DNA from: Cryoendolithus antarcticus
Taxonomy: Eukaryota > Ascomycota > Dothideomycetes > Cladosporiales > Cladosporiaceae
Reading direction: 5' to 3'
NCBI GenBank assembly: GCA_002077065.1
Contig: NAJO01000006.1
Coordinates: 868,001-932,000 of the forward strand
DNA length: 64,000 nt
Shown here: piece by piece, positions 1 to 9,253 of the stretch
How positions within the stretch are numbered: the stretch's first letter is position 1
Layout of the letters: the number at the start of each line of letters is the position of its first letter
Position numbers and translations under genes: made by a program
The notes under the pieces: generated by a model
What the model saw: the letters and a program-made list of their open reading frames with translations, nothing else
Databases searched by the model: none
Told to the model about the DNA's origin: nothing

Positions 1-397
1 CGTACCGAGCGCCTGTGAGCTGTGCTAGAGGGTCGCCGGCTCGCATGCCTGCTTGGAGGTTCTGGGGTACGCCGGCGCCGGGTGGGACTGCCGCGCCTGT
101 ACTCGATGCGGCCGGGTTCTGTCGTTGATTGCTCTCTGCTCCCTTGACGAGATGAACAGTGTTGCCATCTTTTATCTTGCAGGTGGCGAGGGTGTCTGGG
201 TCCTTGAGTACTCGGCCACTGTAGATGAGTCGTTGCCGTTCGGGTGGGATGTTTGCGTATTCCTCGCCGGCGAGCTTCGTCTTGAGGTCGCCGACTGTTG
301 TGCTGGTGGGGACTGTGATGACATGCTTTGCGTCTGATGAAGACTTGACATTGAATGTGATCTGCTCCGCTCCGCTACTGCTGCTCTCGTCCGCCAT
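1..397 (-). CDS. DSK2: Ubiquilin / Dsk2-like ubiquitin receptor, 5' part only
   Basis: The reverse strand opens with ATG at 397-395 and stays open to the window edge (132 codons), so the rest of the gene lies outside. Residues about 12-85 form a ubiquitin-like domain with the Dsk2/ubiquilin signatures RLIYSGRVLKD and HLVKGAES, followed by a Gly/Pro/Ala-rich linker. In the family this domain docks on the proteasome, while later STI1 repeats and a C-terminal UBA domain bind clients and ubiquitin chains; those parts are not visible here. Role by family: shuttling ubiquitinated proteins to the 26S proteasome and ER-associated degradation. No intron is needed in the visible part. Rad23 also starts with a UBL, but RLIYSG(R/K)xLKD followed by HLVK fits Dsk2 better. 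Confidence 0.88.
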   Translation of the reverse strand, partial: MADESSSSGAEQITFNVKSSSDAKHVITVPTSTTVGDLKTKLAGEEYANIPPERQRLIYSGRVLKDPDTLATCKIKDGNTVHLVKGAESNQRQNPAASSTGAAVPPGAGVPQNLQAGMRAGDPLAQLTGARY

Positions 398-1227
398 GGT
401 GGCCAGGCTATGATGGTCTCCGATGTACAGAGGCGATGTGGTGTCGGAGACGATGGACTAGAGAGGCACTGGGGAGGTATTTGTCACGTCAAGCATATAG
501 CAATGGCAGTTACTGGTGACACGAAACGGGTAATGGCAGTCAAGTGTCCACAGAATGCCGGAGAATGTGAGAGTCCAGTCCCGCCGCCGCTGCAACCACA
601 GTTGCGTCACTTCCTCTGATAGCACTTCCAAGGGTAAAGCCTGAGGCATACATACTCGTCACCTTGATGAACACAGCGAACAGTACTCCTTGTCGTACTA
701 GACCGTGCGCGTTCGCTGCACTCAACACTCTGAGAAGTCCAGAACAATCCTGTGCTTATACAGTCACGGCCACTACCGCGGTTCGAGCATGTGCCCCTCA
801 TGAGAGATAGATGCGACGTTGTGATTGACGACTACCATGTTCTCTCGGTCTGGCCTCTCACGAGCAGTGTACCATAACAAGCCACTGCCGCAGTCAGGGT
901 CGTATCAGCACTGCCCACGTTTCAGACTATTGGAGTTGCTGAACGGACTGTCGCGATCCCTCCAAATCAAAACGATAACCAAATCATCTCACCAATCTAC
1001 ATGTACACATGTCCCACCTCGCTTGTTGTCCCCACCAAATGACGCGCCTTCCCACGCGACCCCAGGGAAATGCAGGGCAAACGCCAACATTTCGACTATT
1101 GACAGGCCGTTGAAAGGAAGTTCAAGGTGTCGATGTGAGTGGTGTACCTCGCGCGTCGTCCACCTTCAGAATAAAAACTTGACATTCCGCATCTACGTCC
1201 AGTGAATGGAGGCGTAATTAACACAAC
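398..1227. other. Divergent intergenic region (DSK2 / membrane protein)
   Basis: This 830 bp gap separates two divergently transcribed genes and must hold both promoters. A CCAAT pentamer is visible at 992-996 in a C/A-rich stretch, about 230 bp before the downstream ATG. No coding signal or repeat was seen. Confidence 0.5.
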
Positions 1228-2916
1228 ATGGCACGCACTCGCCGCGCAAAGCCCGAACTCACGGAAAGCTGGGACGCGGTAGACGAGCAAGACGACTTTG
1301 AAGGCGAGATCTACTCAGACGAAGACGAGAGGCAAGAATTAGGCAGCCAGTATCGCGAGAATCGCCACGCGCGATCTCGACGCGACGACGAAGATGTCAC
1401 GTCCGAAGCCTCCAGGAATGCGATGCGAAACAGCAGAACGAGTGGGCGCAGAGAGGAAGAGATAAAGCCTCGCAAGAGAGGCGCAAGACAAGAAGATGGA
1501 CCAGAGCTTGTGATGCCTTCGTCACCTGACGCGAAGGCTGCAGCGAGGACAAGGGCAGGCACGCCACACTTCAGACTGAATCAGAGGTCGCTCACGAGTG
1601 ATGCTGGGACTTTCAATCGCCGGGCAGAAGAGGATAGGAATGTACCTTCACGGCTGAAGAAGATGGCCGCGCAGATGGAGGCCAAGTACGACGAGCAGAT
1701 CGACGACAGCAGTGACCTGAATTGGCCGATCACGATATGGAGTAAAGTCGTCCGACCACTGCTGGGCTACGCGCTGGACATCGCAACGATAGCCGTCACC
1801 AACCCAATTACCAAAGGCCTTTTCGCTCTCTGGCTCATCATCGGCGTCTTCACCCTCGGCTCAAACTTCGTCAACGACACAATCCACAACGCCCTGTCGC
1901 CTATATGTCGGGTGCCCGGCGTGTCTATGCTGGGCCTGCCCTTCTGCCCTTCGCATAAGGTGCCCGAGCTATCAGGCCCAGCCGAGTTCGACAAACTAGT
2001 AGACGCCCAATCACAATTCGAAGACGTGCTCACTGCGACGGCAGGTGGCGCTTTCCTGCCACTGGAGATGAAGCACAGCGAAGCGAGTATCCGCGACCTT
2101 AAGCACGTGGTGCAGTACTCCACGCTACCTTCACGGCATGAGCTAGTCTTCGAGTTCAGCGGCTTCATCGACACGGCGCGCCAAGCGAGCCAGGATCTGA
2201 GTAAATTCAATTCTCGGATTGGTCGAGCGGTAGATCAGATTCTATCCACGAACCGCTGGACGCTGCAGGTTATTGATGGAGTGGCGGAGAAGGACGCGCA
2301 TATTGGGAGCGTGCAGCGGTGGGTGTCAAATAATCTCAACATCTTCGCGCCTTTTCAGCCTGTGGCGTTGAGTCGGGATGTGCTGCTTGATCAGTACCTA
2401 CGACACACCAGTGCCGTGGAGGATCAGATCTTGGGGCTCATCTCCGAAGCCCAGGCTCTGCTCGCTGTGCTGGATAATCTGGACAGCAGGCTAGATGTCA
2501 TAGCCGGCATAGCAACCCGCGACGACATACGCGTGCAGGGGAACAAAGAAGAGCTCTTCGCCAATCTGTGGGTGAAACTTGGTGGGCGACGGAATAGCGT
2601 AGCGAAGATCGATAAGCAGCTCGGGTTGCTCAAGGAAGTGGGCTCTTATCGACGTATGGCGTGGGCACATGTCAATGGTGCTATCATCAAGTTGATGGCT
2701 ATTAGGGACAGCCTGGAAGATTTGCGTGAGAGGGTGGCGATGCCTGAGGTGGTTGGGGAGAAGGTGCCACTGGAAGTCCACATCCGCAACATCGAGCTCG
2801 GCATCGAAAGGCTGGAGGAGCAGAGAGATAATAGTCGAAGACTGCAGCAGCAGCAGGTGGATCGAATTGTGAGTCGAGCTGAGGAGGGGAGGGAGATTGG
2901 GGGACGGGAGCTTTGA
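1228..2916 (+). CDS. Conserved single-TM coiled-coil protein, function unknown
   Basis: An intronless 562-codon frame. Residues 1-160 are highly charged and look disordered, with acidic and Arg-rich runs. A hydrophobic segment at about 196-214 (LFALWLIIGVFTLGSNFV) is a clear membrane span. A short Cys/Pro-containing stretch follows (CRVPGVSMLGLPFC), then about 330 residues of heptad-like helical sequence ending in a Gln/Arg-rich tail. This arrangement (charged soluble N-terminus, one TM, long coiled coil) resembles inner-nuclear-membrane or ER proteins of fungi, but I recognise no named family; the location is inference. The start is the first ATG of the frame. The gene reads away from DSK2 and is followed by HPM1 on the same strand. 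Confidence 0.8.
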   Translation: MARTRRAKPELTESWDAVDEQDDFEGEIYSDEDERQELGSQYRENRHARSRRDDEDVTSEASRNAMRNSRTSGRREEEIKPRKRGARQEDGPELVMPSSPDAKAAARTRAGTPHFRLNQRSLTSDAGTFNRRAEEDRNVPSRLKKMAAQMEAKYDEQIDDSSDLNWPITIWSKVVRPLLGYALDIATIAVTNPITKGLFALWLIIGVFTLGSNFVNDTIHNALSPICRVPGVSMLGLPFCPSHKVPELSGPAEFDKLVDAQSQFEDVLTATAGGAFLPLEMKHSEASIRDLKHVVQYSTLPSRHELVFEFSGFIDTARQASQDLSKFNSRIGRAVDQILSTNRWTLQVIDGVAEKDAHIGSVQRWVSNNLNIFAPFQPVALSRDVLLDQYLRHTSAVEDQILGLISEAQALLAVLDNLDSRLDVIAGIATRDDIRVQGNKEELFANLWVKLGGRRNSVAKIDKQLGLLKEVGSYRRMAWAHVNGAIIKLMAIRDSLEDLRERVAMPEVVGEKVPLEVHIRNIELGIERLEEQRDNSRRLQQQQVDRIVSRAEEGREIGGREL

Positions 2917-3200
2917 GGTATTGTGAAGTGCTGTGCTGGACGAGATGATGATGAGATGAGACACGCTTTTTACACGAACGAGCGAGTACTGGGTTGTGAG
3001 CGCATGAGATACCCTTGATGCCAGCATGCTGCAATGGCAGGTAGTGTTTTGATGATTTGCAACTCACAGTGGGGATCCGGAATGGCTGACAGACTTTTCG
3101 AAATTTGATGTTCTGAACGATTGTTCCTACATTATTATGTGCTTATTAGCCATCCTTTCCCACTCCTACCTGGTCTCTTAAGTGATCACTTTTACCTCAC

Positions 3201-4554
3201 ATGGCCTTCAGCTTTGGCTTCTCCGGTGATGATGTTGACGGTGACGATGTCGATGCCGGTCAAGCCCCGCCTACTGCGAAAGCAAACGGTAGTGGATTTG
3301 GCAGCGCTCCAGCAGTAGAGCATACGCTTGATGAATTGGTAGGTACGCATAACCTTGTTCCTTTCCTGTTCTGAACGCCATCTCGCTGTCATGGACCGAT
3401 GGACTTGTCAGCAGCCCCATGATCAAAGCAGTCGATATCAAAACTAAGCAGATCGATCTCGGTTGGTCCTTCAATTGAACCGTTGAGAATTCATCATGTC
3501 TTCCTTATGCACCTACCGCAGTCTAAAGGTTGTGACGGATGATCGTCGCGCAATGAAGCTTACCGCTCATGTCTTTGGATACTGACACGAGTGACTAGCT
3601 TGCCATCCTTCCTGATCGCCTGAGCTACAGCACTGTAACGATTGAATCACCAATTGGCCGGATACTTCACCTTCCTCGACGAGAACTCTACGATGTCCGA
3701 GTACAGCTCATGGCCGAAGACGACGCCGACAAGGACGAAACGTTGAGCGACCTTTCGACCTCTGACATACGAACTGGAGTCTACGAGGGCGGCTTCAAGA
3801 CTTGGGAGTGCTCGCTCGATCTGGCAAGCTTACTGTTAGATCGAGGTCCGAGAAAGGATATCGATGAGCTGGTGAGATGTGATCAGATCGTCGAGGTAAG
3901 TCACCACATTCAGCACCTGACCTTAAGACGTGAAAATCACTGAGCATGGTACAGCTCGGCTGCGGCACCGCCCTCCCAACCCTAGTCCTCTTCCAACACG
4001 CCCTCCAAAACACCATACCCTTGACCTTGACCCTCCAAGACTACAACGCCAGTGTCCTCCGTCTCGTATCATTACCCAACCTCCTCCTTACCTGGGCCGC
4101 ATGTTCTCCCAACCCCATCGTGGACCTCTCCTCCCACCCTCAAGGGGACCTAGACCTCACGCCCTCAGTCCTCTCAGCCTTCCGCGCCGACCTCGCCACC
4201 CTCCAAATCAACCTGAACTTCCTCTCCGGCTCCTGGTCACCCAGTCTCGCTAAAATGATCCCCTCCTCCGCCCCAGAAATGGGCACCCTGATCCTCGGCG
4301 CCGAGACGATCTACTCACCTGCAGCAACGCAAGCTTTCGTCGAGATACTGATCACGCTACTCAAGCGCGTGAAGATGGCGAAAGCGATGTTGGCCGCGAA
4401 GCGGCTTTACTTCGGCGTAGGAGGGAGTGTAGATGGGCTGAAGGAGGCTTGTAGAGACGCGGGCGCTGTGGCGTACGAGATTGAGAACCATGGCGTGCCT
4501 GGGATGAAGGAAGGAGGGGTTGGGAGGGCATTGGTGGAGGTGCAGATGTATTGA
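3201..4554 (+). CDS. HPM1: Protein-histidine N-methyltransferase (Hpm1/METTL18 type)
   Basis: Three exons, 3201-3338, 3599-3895 and 3955-4554, give 344 residues. The protein opens MAFSFGFSGDD, as fungal Hpm1 proteins do. Joining exons 1 and 2 restores HTLDELLAILPDRLSYST, which supports the long 260-nt first intron. The methyltransferase core shows VYEGGFKTWECSLDL and, across the second intron, the SAM-binding LGCGTALP motif. In yeast the enzyme methylates one histidine of ribosomal protein Rpl3 and affects 60S assembly and translation. The length is close to yeast Hpm1. Intron 1 is much longer than the others in this window; no alternative small exon is obvious in it. A bare Ala/Pro-rich C-terminal half is typical Rossmann-fold methyltransferase. 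Confidence 0.88.
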
Positions 4555-5356
4555 TGTGCGTCGAAGGCGAGGTCAGTGAGCTGAATTGAGTGAAGCCGAG
4601 GACTTGAGGTCGATGGAGTGAAGTTTTCTCGCTTCACCTTCGGTAGACAACACATGACAGCGAGGCAGGTTCACTTGATTGACGATGCTACAGAGTGAGA
4701 ACGGTTTCGCTTAGAACCTAATAGTGACGATACCGTCGCTTCATGTATAGAAAGGGAACGTTCACTACTCCCGGTAAGCATCAGTGACGACTTGTCTGTC
4801 AGAGTTAGTAAGACAAAGGTCCCTTCTTCGCGGGTAGTTTAAGTGGCGACGTGCTCAATAAGGAAAGGTATTCAACGGTCAATCCTTCGCGATCAGCCTT
4901 AGTGACGGATTATGCTATAAGCGGCGATAAGTCACGAGGATGCTAGTTCAAGTAGAGGAATCTTACGACCGGAAGGGAGTGGTCTAGTGTACTCACGAAG
5001 TCCCGTAGGACAGGAGATACGAGTGACGGACAACGAGCTGCTAGGTGGTTGCAAGACCGGTCTGAGTGAAGTCAGCTTTGAAGGACTTCCTCTTCCCGAG
5101 TGAAGGAAATCTCAGTTTTGAGGCTTCTTACAATGGTCTTCGAAGTAGAACGCTGTTGAGAAGACTCCCAAGAAACAGCCAGTCTGCCACCGCTGAGAAT
5201 TTCCTCGACCCCAAAAGGCAATTTACCCCTATGCACTATCATATCGTCGTGATCTCGTATCCCGTGATCTCGTTTCCTACGCAAGCAGCTAAACTCCATC
5301 CCGATGCTCCATTCCCATGCAAGTGACTCACACCCATACTGATAACCCTGATACCC
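4555..5356. other. Intergenic region with repeat array
   Basis: Convergent gap between HPM1 and the SRA-YDG gene. Its middle is filled by the degenerate ~60-bp repeat described separately. The rest (about 5060-5356) is AT-richer and holds no convincing gene. Confidence 0.5.
4684..5060. repeat. Degenerate ~60-bp minisatellite
   Basis: The core GTGACGA or a one-base variant recurs at 4724, 4784, 4843 (GTGGCGA), 4902 (GTGACGG) and 5023 (GTGACGG), that is, at steps of 60, 59, 59 and about 2 x 60 bp. Each core is preceded by a loosely kept CTTCGC..TTAG-like stretch and, further upstream, by GGAA/AAGG plus TTCA words. The copies are well diverged, so this looks old. It lies 3' of the SRA-YDG gene. 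Confidence 0.6.
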
Positions 5357-6864
5357 TCACTTCCCCTTTCCACGCCACGTCCGATCCGTTGTATACGCAG
5401 CAATTTCTCTCTGCGTCGGCCGCCTCTCAGGCTCCGTCGACCTGATAGGATCCTGCCCCGCCACTCTCACCAGTGTGAAGCGGTGCCGCTGTCTCTGCGA
5501 GCCAGTAGGATCCATCTGCTCGACAGCAGTGACGCTGTACAGTCCGTCGTATCTGTAGCCTTTCTCCGGAGCGTGCTCGCCTCCCAGCTTCGAAGACCGG
5601 ATGAGTCGCACCGGCTGGCCATTGTGAGAATTCTTGATCATTTGTCGGGTTTCTGGAGACGGCTGACCGTCAGTCTTCGTAGCGTCTGTGCCGCAATATT
5701 GCACCGTATCGCCGTGGTCGATTTTAGGGTATGGTACGCCACTTGGGTCTAGCCCGCCTGACATCACGACTGAAAATGCGCCATCGACGAGATCGCCGGT
5801 AATGCCAGCGATCGATGCTCCATGTGCACCTGCGACGACAGAGCAAAGCTGACTTGGCCACCACTGCCCGTTGAGCAGTTTCCCGTTGCCGTGGACTTTT
5901 GGGTTCATCAGCTTATACTTCGGAGCTTCCTCTCTATCGATGGTGTCTGGACTGCCGAGCTTGATGCCACGGTACAAATTGATTTCGAGAATCTGCTCAC
6001 TCCACTTATTGTAGAGCTCTTCTGCGTCAGACGTGATGTCGAAAGGCCAGGCCACGCTTCCAGTTATTGATGTGTCGAAGAGCTGTGGCAATCCGTCGTT
6101 GTTGTGCAGAATGCGCTTCGCTCGCAGTAGATTCCCGTCGACGTGCTGGAAGGCGACATCCTGTAGTAGCGTGCGGATGTCGTTGAATATAGTTTGACTC
6201 GAGCCTGTATCTTTGCAGGCCGTGATCTTTGTCTTCAGTCGCGAGAGGGAAGTGTCAGCTTGACTGTAGGTTCCGTCTCTCTTGCCACTCTTGATCACCT
6301 GGTCAAGGTACCACTTGGGTGGCGACCGGCTCGTTATGTAGCGGTGGAAGGTGCTGCTGCAGTCGACGAGGACGCAGCGGCCTGGGTGGCCGGTCCTGAA
6401 GCGACAGGGGCACGCTTGCGAATCTTTTCGCTGAGCATACCCTGACGTCTGTCATCGCTGAAAGCATTGCCCGAAGAGGAGTTTCGTGCGGGAGGCTCCT
6501 GACGTCCAGTTGGCCTCCCTGGAATACCGGATGCAGTCACTTTCTGTTGCGACTTGGCGGGGTGTTTTCGAGTTCCCCATCCAGCCAAGGGCTCCTCCGT
6601 AGATGATGCATTTGCCGAATCCACTTCTCCCTCACTAAAAGAGCCAGGATCCGACAGGAAGAGTTCATCTGCGGGCTTCCGACTGCTCACTCTCGGGCGT
6701 ACGTCTGCCCATGCGCCCTCCCGAATTCCCGGGTCTCTAGCAGCCGTGTGATCCTCAAAGTTCTTCTCAATCTCCGCAACTTTCCTCTTCTTCGCCAGCT
6801 GCATAGATGCAAGAGTGTCCGCCCTCCCCTTAGCAGAGAGGGCAGCTAATCGGGCTGGATCCAT
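5357..6864 (-). CDS. SRA-YDG domain protein
   Basis: Two exons on the reverse strand, 6864-6441 and 6381-5357, joined across a 59-nt intron (GTATGC...CACCCAG), give 482 residues; without splicing the N-terminal frame stops at TAA. The N-terminal third is charged and disordered (starts MDPARLAALSAKGRAD). Residues about 305-455 form an SRA/YDG domain: NGQWWPSQLCSVVAGAHGAS, GAFSVVMSGG, GDTVQYCGTD, SHNGQPVRLIRSS, GYRYDGLYSV and RHRFTLVRV. In UHRF1 and plant SUVH proteins this fold flips out and reads 5-methylcytosine in hemi-methylated DNA. There is no RING, PHD or SET domain here, so the protein would be a reader or adaptor rather than an enzyme; its function in fungi is not established. The start is the first ATG in frame. 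The gene sits between two minisatellites. Confidence 0.85.
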
Positions 6865-7790
6865 AGTGTAAAGTTCCAAAATGTGTTGACGTCTGAAGTG
6901 TTATAAGCGTAGAAGCTGTGGTGCAGTAAGGTAAGCTAGTAGGGTCATCACAAGCCACCCCGTGTCTCGGCGCATCGTTAGTGGCTCAGCGTGAGCGAAT
7001 TAGGTCGTGAGTGGGCCTAGTCGTGAGTAGTGTGGCGTCACATGTATAGTAAACTTTACTTCACGTAGTCACTTCTAGACCGTGAATGCCTATATAAGGA
7101 AGGTACAAATTCACTTGTACTGTCACTTCTAGGTCGTGACTTCCTAGTGAAAGAAGGTTCAACCTTGCATCGTGACTTCTAGGCCGTGACTTCCTATGGA
7201 TAGGTAGTGAACTATACTTCACTTCACTTTTCGTGACTTCCTGGTAGAGAATTCTTGATCGTGACTTCCTAGGTCGTGACTTGCGGGTTGTCAGGTCGTG
7301 ACTTCGCTTCTCGCAGGCATGTGGCATCACTTCCTGCACTGCGACCACTAGAGTTGTGACAAGCCGGAAGCCGTGAGTATAGACACATGACTTTCAGCTC
7401 CGGTCCCCTTACGTCGTCACATTGATGGGATTATCTATCTTTACCTTGTGACTTTGTTTAGCTTGCTGCCTACATAGTGAGCTGGCTCTGCGCTACACTT
7501 GCATCGTCATTTGTGTACTGTGACTTGCTTTCCATGGCTTTTGAGAATCATAGCATAGGTGTCGAGACACTTCAGGTGCTGACTTTGGCTTCGTGGCAAC
7601 CAGCGCACAGCTCAGGGAGCCGTCTTCGGCCTGGTGCGTCTCAGTCGGCGTTTTTGCTATGGCAGTCGACATGCCGTGGCCGTCAGTCTTTCCGCTCAGC
7701 AAAGCGATCTCAGCGGTCATGGTACTCAGGCAGCTCGCATGACTCGCCAGTGGTCCTAGCCATTACTTGCTCGGTTGCGTCCGCTCTCTG
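6865..7790. other. Intergenic region upstream of SRA-YDG, repeat-rich
   Basis: About 0.9 kb between the SRA-YDG start and the 3' end of the Bem46-like gene, both on the reverse strand, so it should contain the SRA-YDG promoter. Most of 6990-7480 is made of GTGACTT/GTCACTT-rich sequence, including the array described separately. A short reverse-strand reading frame here repeats residues because the DNA repeats; it is not considered a gene. Confidence 0.5.
7068..7310. repeat. Degenerate 50-61 bp minisatellite with GTGACTTC core
   Basis: Units begin GTCACTTCTAG or GTGACTTCTAG at 7068, 7122 and 7172, then GTGACTTCCTGG at 7233, GTGACTTCCTAGG at 7261, and shorter partial units at 7275 and 7298. 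The first three share a second half containing CCGTGA-TGCCTA or CGTGACTTCCTA and a GGAAGGTACAA / GAAGGTTCAA word. Spacing is 54, 50, 61, then shorter. Further loose GTGAC copies continue on both sides (about 6990-7480). Confidence 0.7.
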
Positions 7791-8975
7791 CTACCTGCAC
7801 ACTGGGCGATCCTGCTTCGATCGCGAGTCCTTGTAAACGTCCCGCACGAAGTCTGTCACAGCTTGCTGACCCTCACGTCTCATAGTCGCTTCAGTGTGCA
7901 GGGCACCAAGAATGTCAACTCTTCGTGTTGACAATTGAGCTTCAGCGCAGATGCTTGCAAGCTTCTCGATCTCCTCTGGCGGTACGACTTCATCGCGTGT
8001 AGCTGGGAGCAGGAGTATTTGTGGCTTCGGACCATCAGTGGCGGCGATGCGCTGCAGAGCCGCATCGCTGTCCCAGTGATTCCAGAGGAACGGGTGAAGG
8101 TATCTGTATGGCAGCCATTTCTGTGGGTACAGCGCAGTGAGCATACTTCTGACACTGGTGAAGGGCGTCTCCAGTATCAGACCAGCGATTCTGGGCTGTG
8201 CGGTAGTCGTCAGATGTCCTGCCGCTGCGACACATGCGACGCCGGCGCCGATGCTCTGGCCCCAAAGGAGTACTTGGGCGCTTGGGTAGCTGGCCGCGAC
8301 ATGGACAAGTGTAGCTGCAGCGTCCAATTTGATACCACGTTCTGACGCGCGACCTTCAGAAGTCCAGTAGCCGCGATACGACACCGCGATGATGGTGCAG
8401 TGCAAATCGTCGGATGTCGAGCATGAGTTGATTAGCTTCAGTGTAGACGACAACAGCGGCAGTCGAGCTGGCGTCGAGCCACCGTTGCCTTGAAAGTACA
8501 CGATCACTACGTCCGTCTTCGAGGAGGTTTGCGCACCGCGAGCGTCAGACAGCGTGCCCTCTGCCAGTGAGATCATGGTCCCGTCGCTGCTCTGAATGCG
8601 GTGTTCAGTCCACTGAACAGGCTTGCAGCTTGAAGCATACTCGCTGAGCTTCTCAGATCTCGCAAACGGCGGCATATAGGGCATATAGATGATCTTGTCT
8701 TGAAACAAGACCGTCATGATGCATTTGTACGCCCATAGCGTCACCAACAAGCCGGTGAAGACCACGGGAGGGACGAGTACGGATGGTAAGGAGGCGAGGG
8801 AGAACCTGCGATGCCGAGAGACTCTTACGCTGATCTCACGCTCCAGAAGGCGTATGGAGCCGCCTGGTCTTGTAAGAGCTGTACTGTGATAACGCAAAGC
8901 CCTGGCTCTGAGAGCGTCTGATCTCCACTGCGATCCGTTGGTATGGTGTATGATATGGCGCCGAGCAGCGAGCAT
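7791..8975 (-). CDS. Bem46/ABHD13-like alpha/beta-hydrolase, membrane-anchored
   Basis: An intronless 394-residue protein starting at ATG 8975. Residues about 60-82 are a hydrophobic signal-anchor. The hydrolase fold carries VIVYFQGNGGS (oxyanion region, about 157-167), AVSYRGYWTSEG, the nucleophile elbow GQSIGAG (Ser241), Asp328 in TRDEVVPP and His360 in GALHTE, so the triad is complete. The order and spacing match the BEM46/ABHD13 group of serine hydrolases, membrane-bound enzymes of uncertain substrate linked to polarity in Neurospora and fission yeast. The N-terminus is Arg- and His-rich, so a mitochondrial presequence cannot be excluded. It is divergent from HIS4 across 278 bp. Confidence 0.82.
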   Translation of the reverse strand: MLAARRHIIHHTNGSQWRSDALRARALRYHSTALTRPGGSIRLLEREISVRVSRHRRFSLASLPSVLVPPVVFTGLLVTLWAYKCIMTVLFQDKIIYMPYMPPFARSEKLSEYASSCKPVQWTEHRIQSSDGTMISLAEGTLSDARGAQTSSKTDVVIVYFQGNGGSTPARLPLLSSTLKLINSCSTSDDLHCTIIAVSYRGYWTSEGRASERGIKLDAAATLVHVAASYPSAQVLLWGQSIGAGVACVAAAGHLTTTAQPRIAGLILETPFTSVRSMLTALYPQKWLPYRYLHPFLWNHWDSDAALQRIAATDGPKPQILLLPATRDEVVPPEEIEKLASICAEAQLSTRRVDILGALHTEATMRREGQQAVTDFVRDVYKDSRSKQDRPVCR

Positions 8976-9253
8976 CGCACAGATCGCTGTCGACAGCCAT
9001 CTTTCTCTATGATGTTAGGCTTGTCGTGAGTGGTTTATCCAGAAGTGATGAACATGGAGGAAGTGATGGTGTAGGAGGAGCCCATTCGTCGATGTCAGGC
9101 GATCTGGAGGTTTGTCGTGCTACATCCCTGATCCTTGTACATGACATACGATGTGGGGGTGGGACAAAAAGTCCATTGACATGACCGACTCACACTGGAC
9201 AAAGTAATACCTCTTTACTCCCTCAGTTCGTAGCACACACTGACAGCACAGTC
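8976..9253. promoter_or_regulatory. Divergent promoter, Bem46-like / HIS4
   Basis: The 278 bp between two divergent starts. A GACTCA hexamer at 9187-9192 is one base short of the TGACTCA site used by Gcn4/CpcA, the regulator of amino-acid biosynthesis genes; it lies about 60 bp before the HIS4 ATG. This is a suggestion only. A C/T-rich stretch runs up to the start codon. Confidence 0.3.

Noticed and set aside
771..800. GGTTCGAGC string as a possible tRNA B box
   Set aside because: No stem complementarity around it and no A box upstream.
2491..3067. Two overlapping reverse frames under the 3' end of the one-TM protein
   Set aside because: They are antisense shadows of a well-supported forward gene and lack any motif.
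7061..7348. Reverse frame with repeated SRPR/SHDLEVT-like words
   Set aside because: The repetition comes directly from the GTGACTTC minisatellite; there is no gene-like start or domain.
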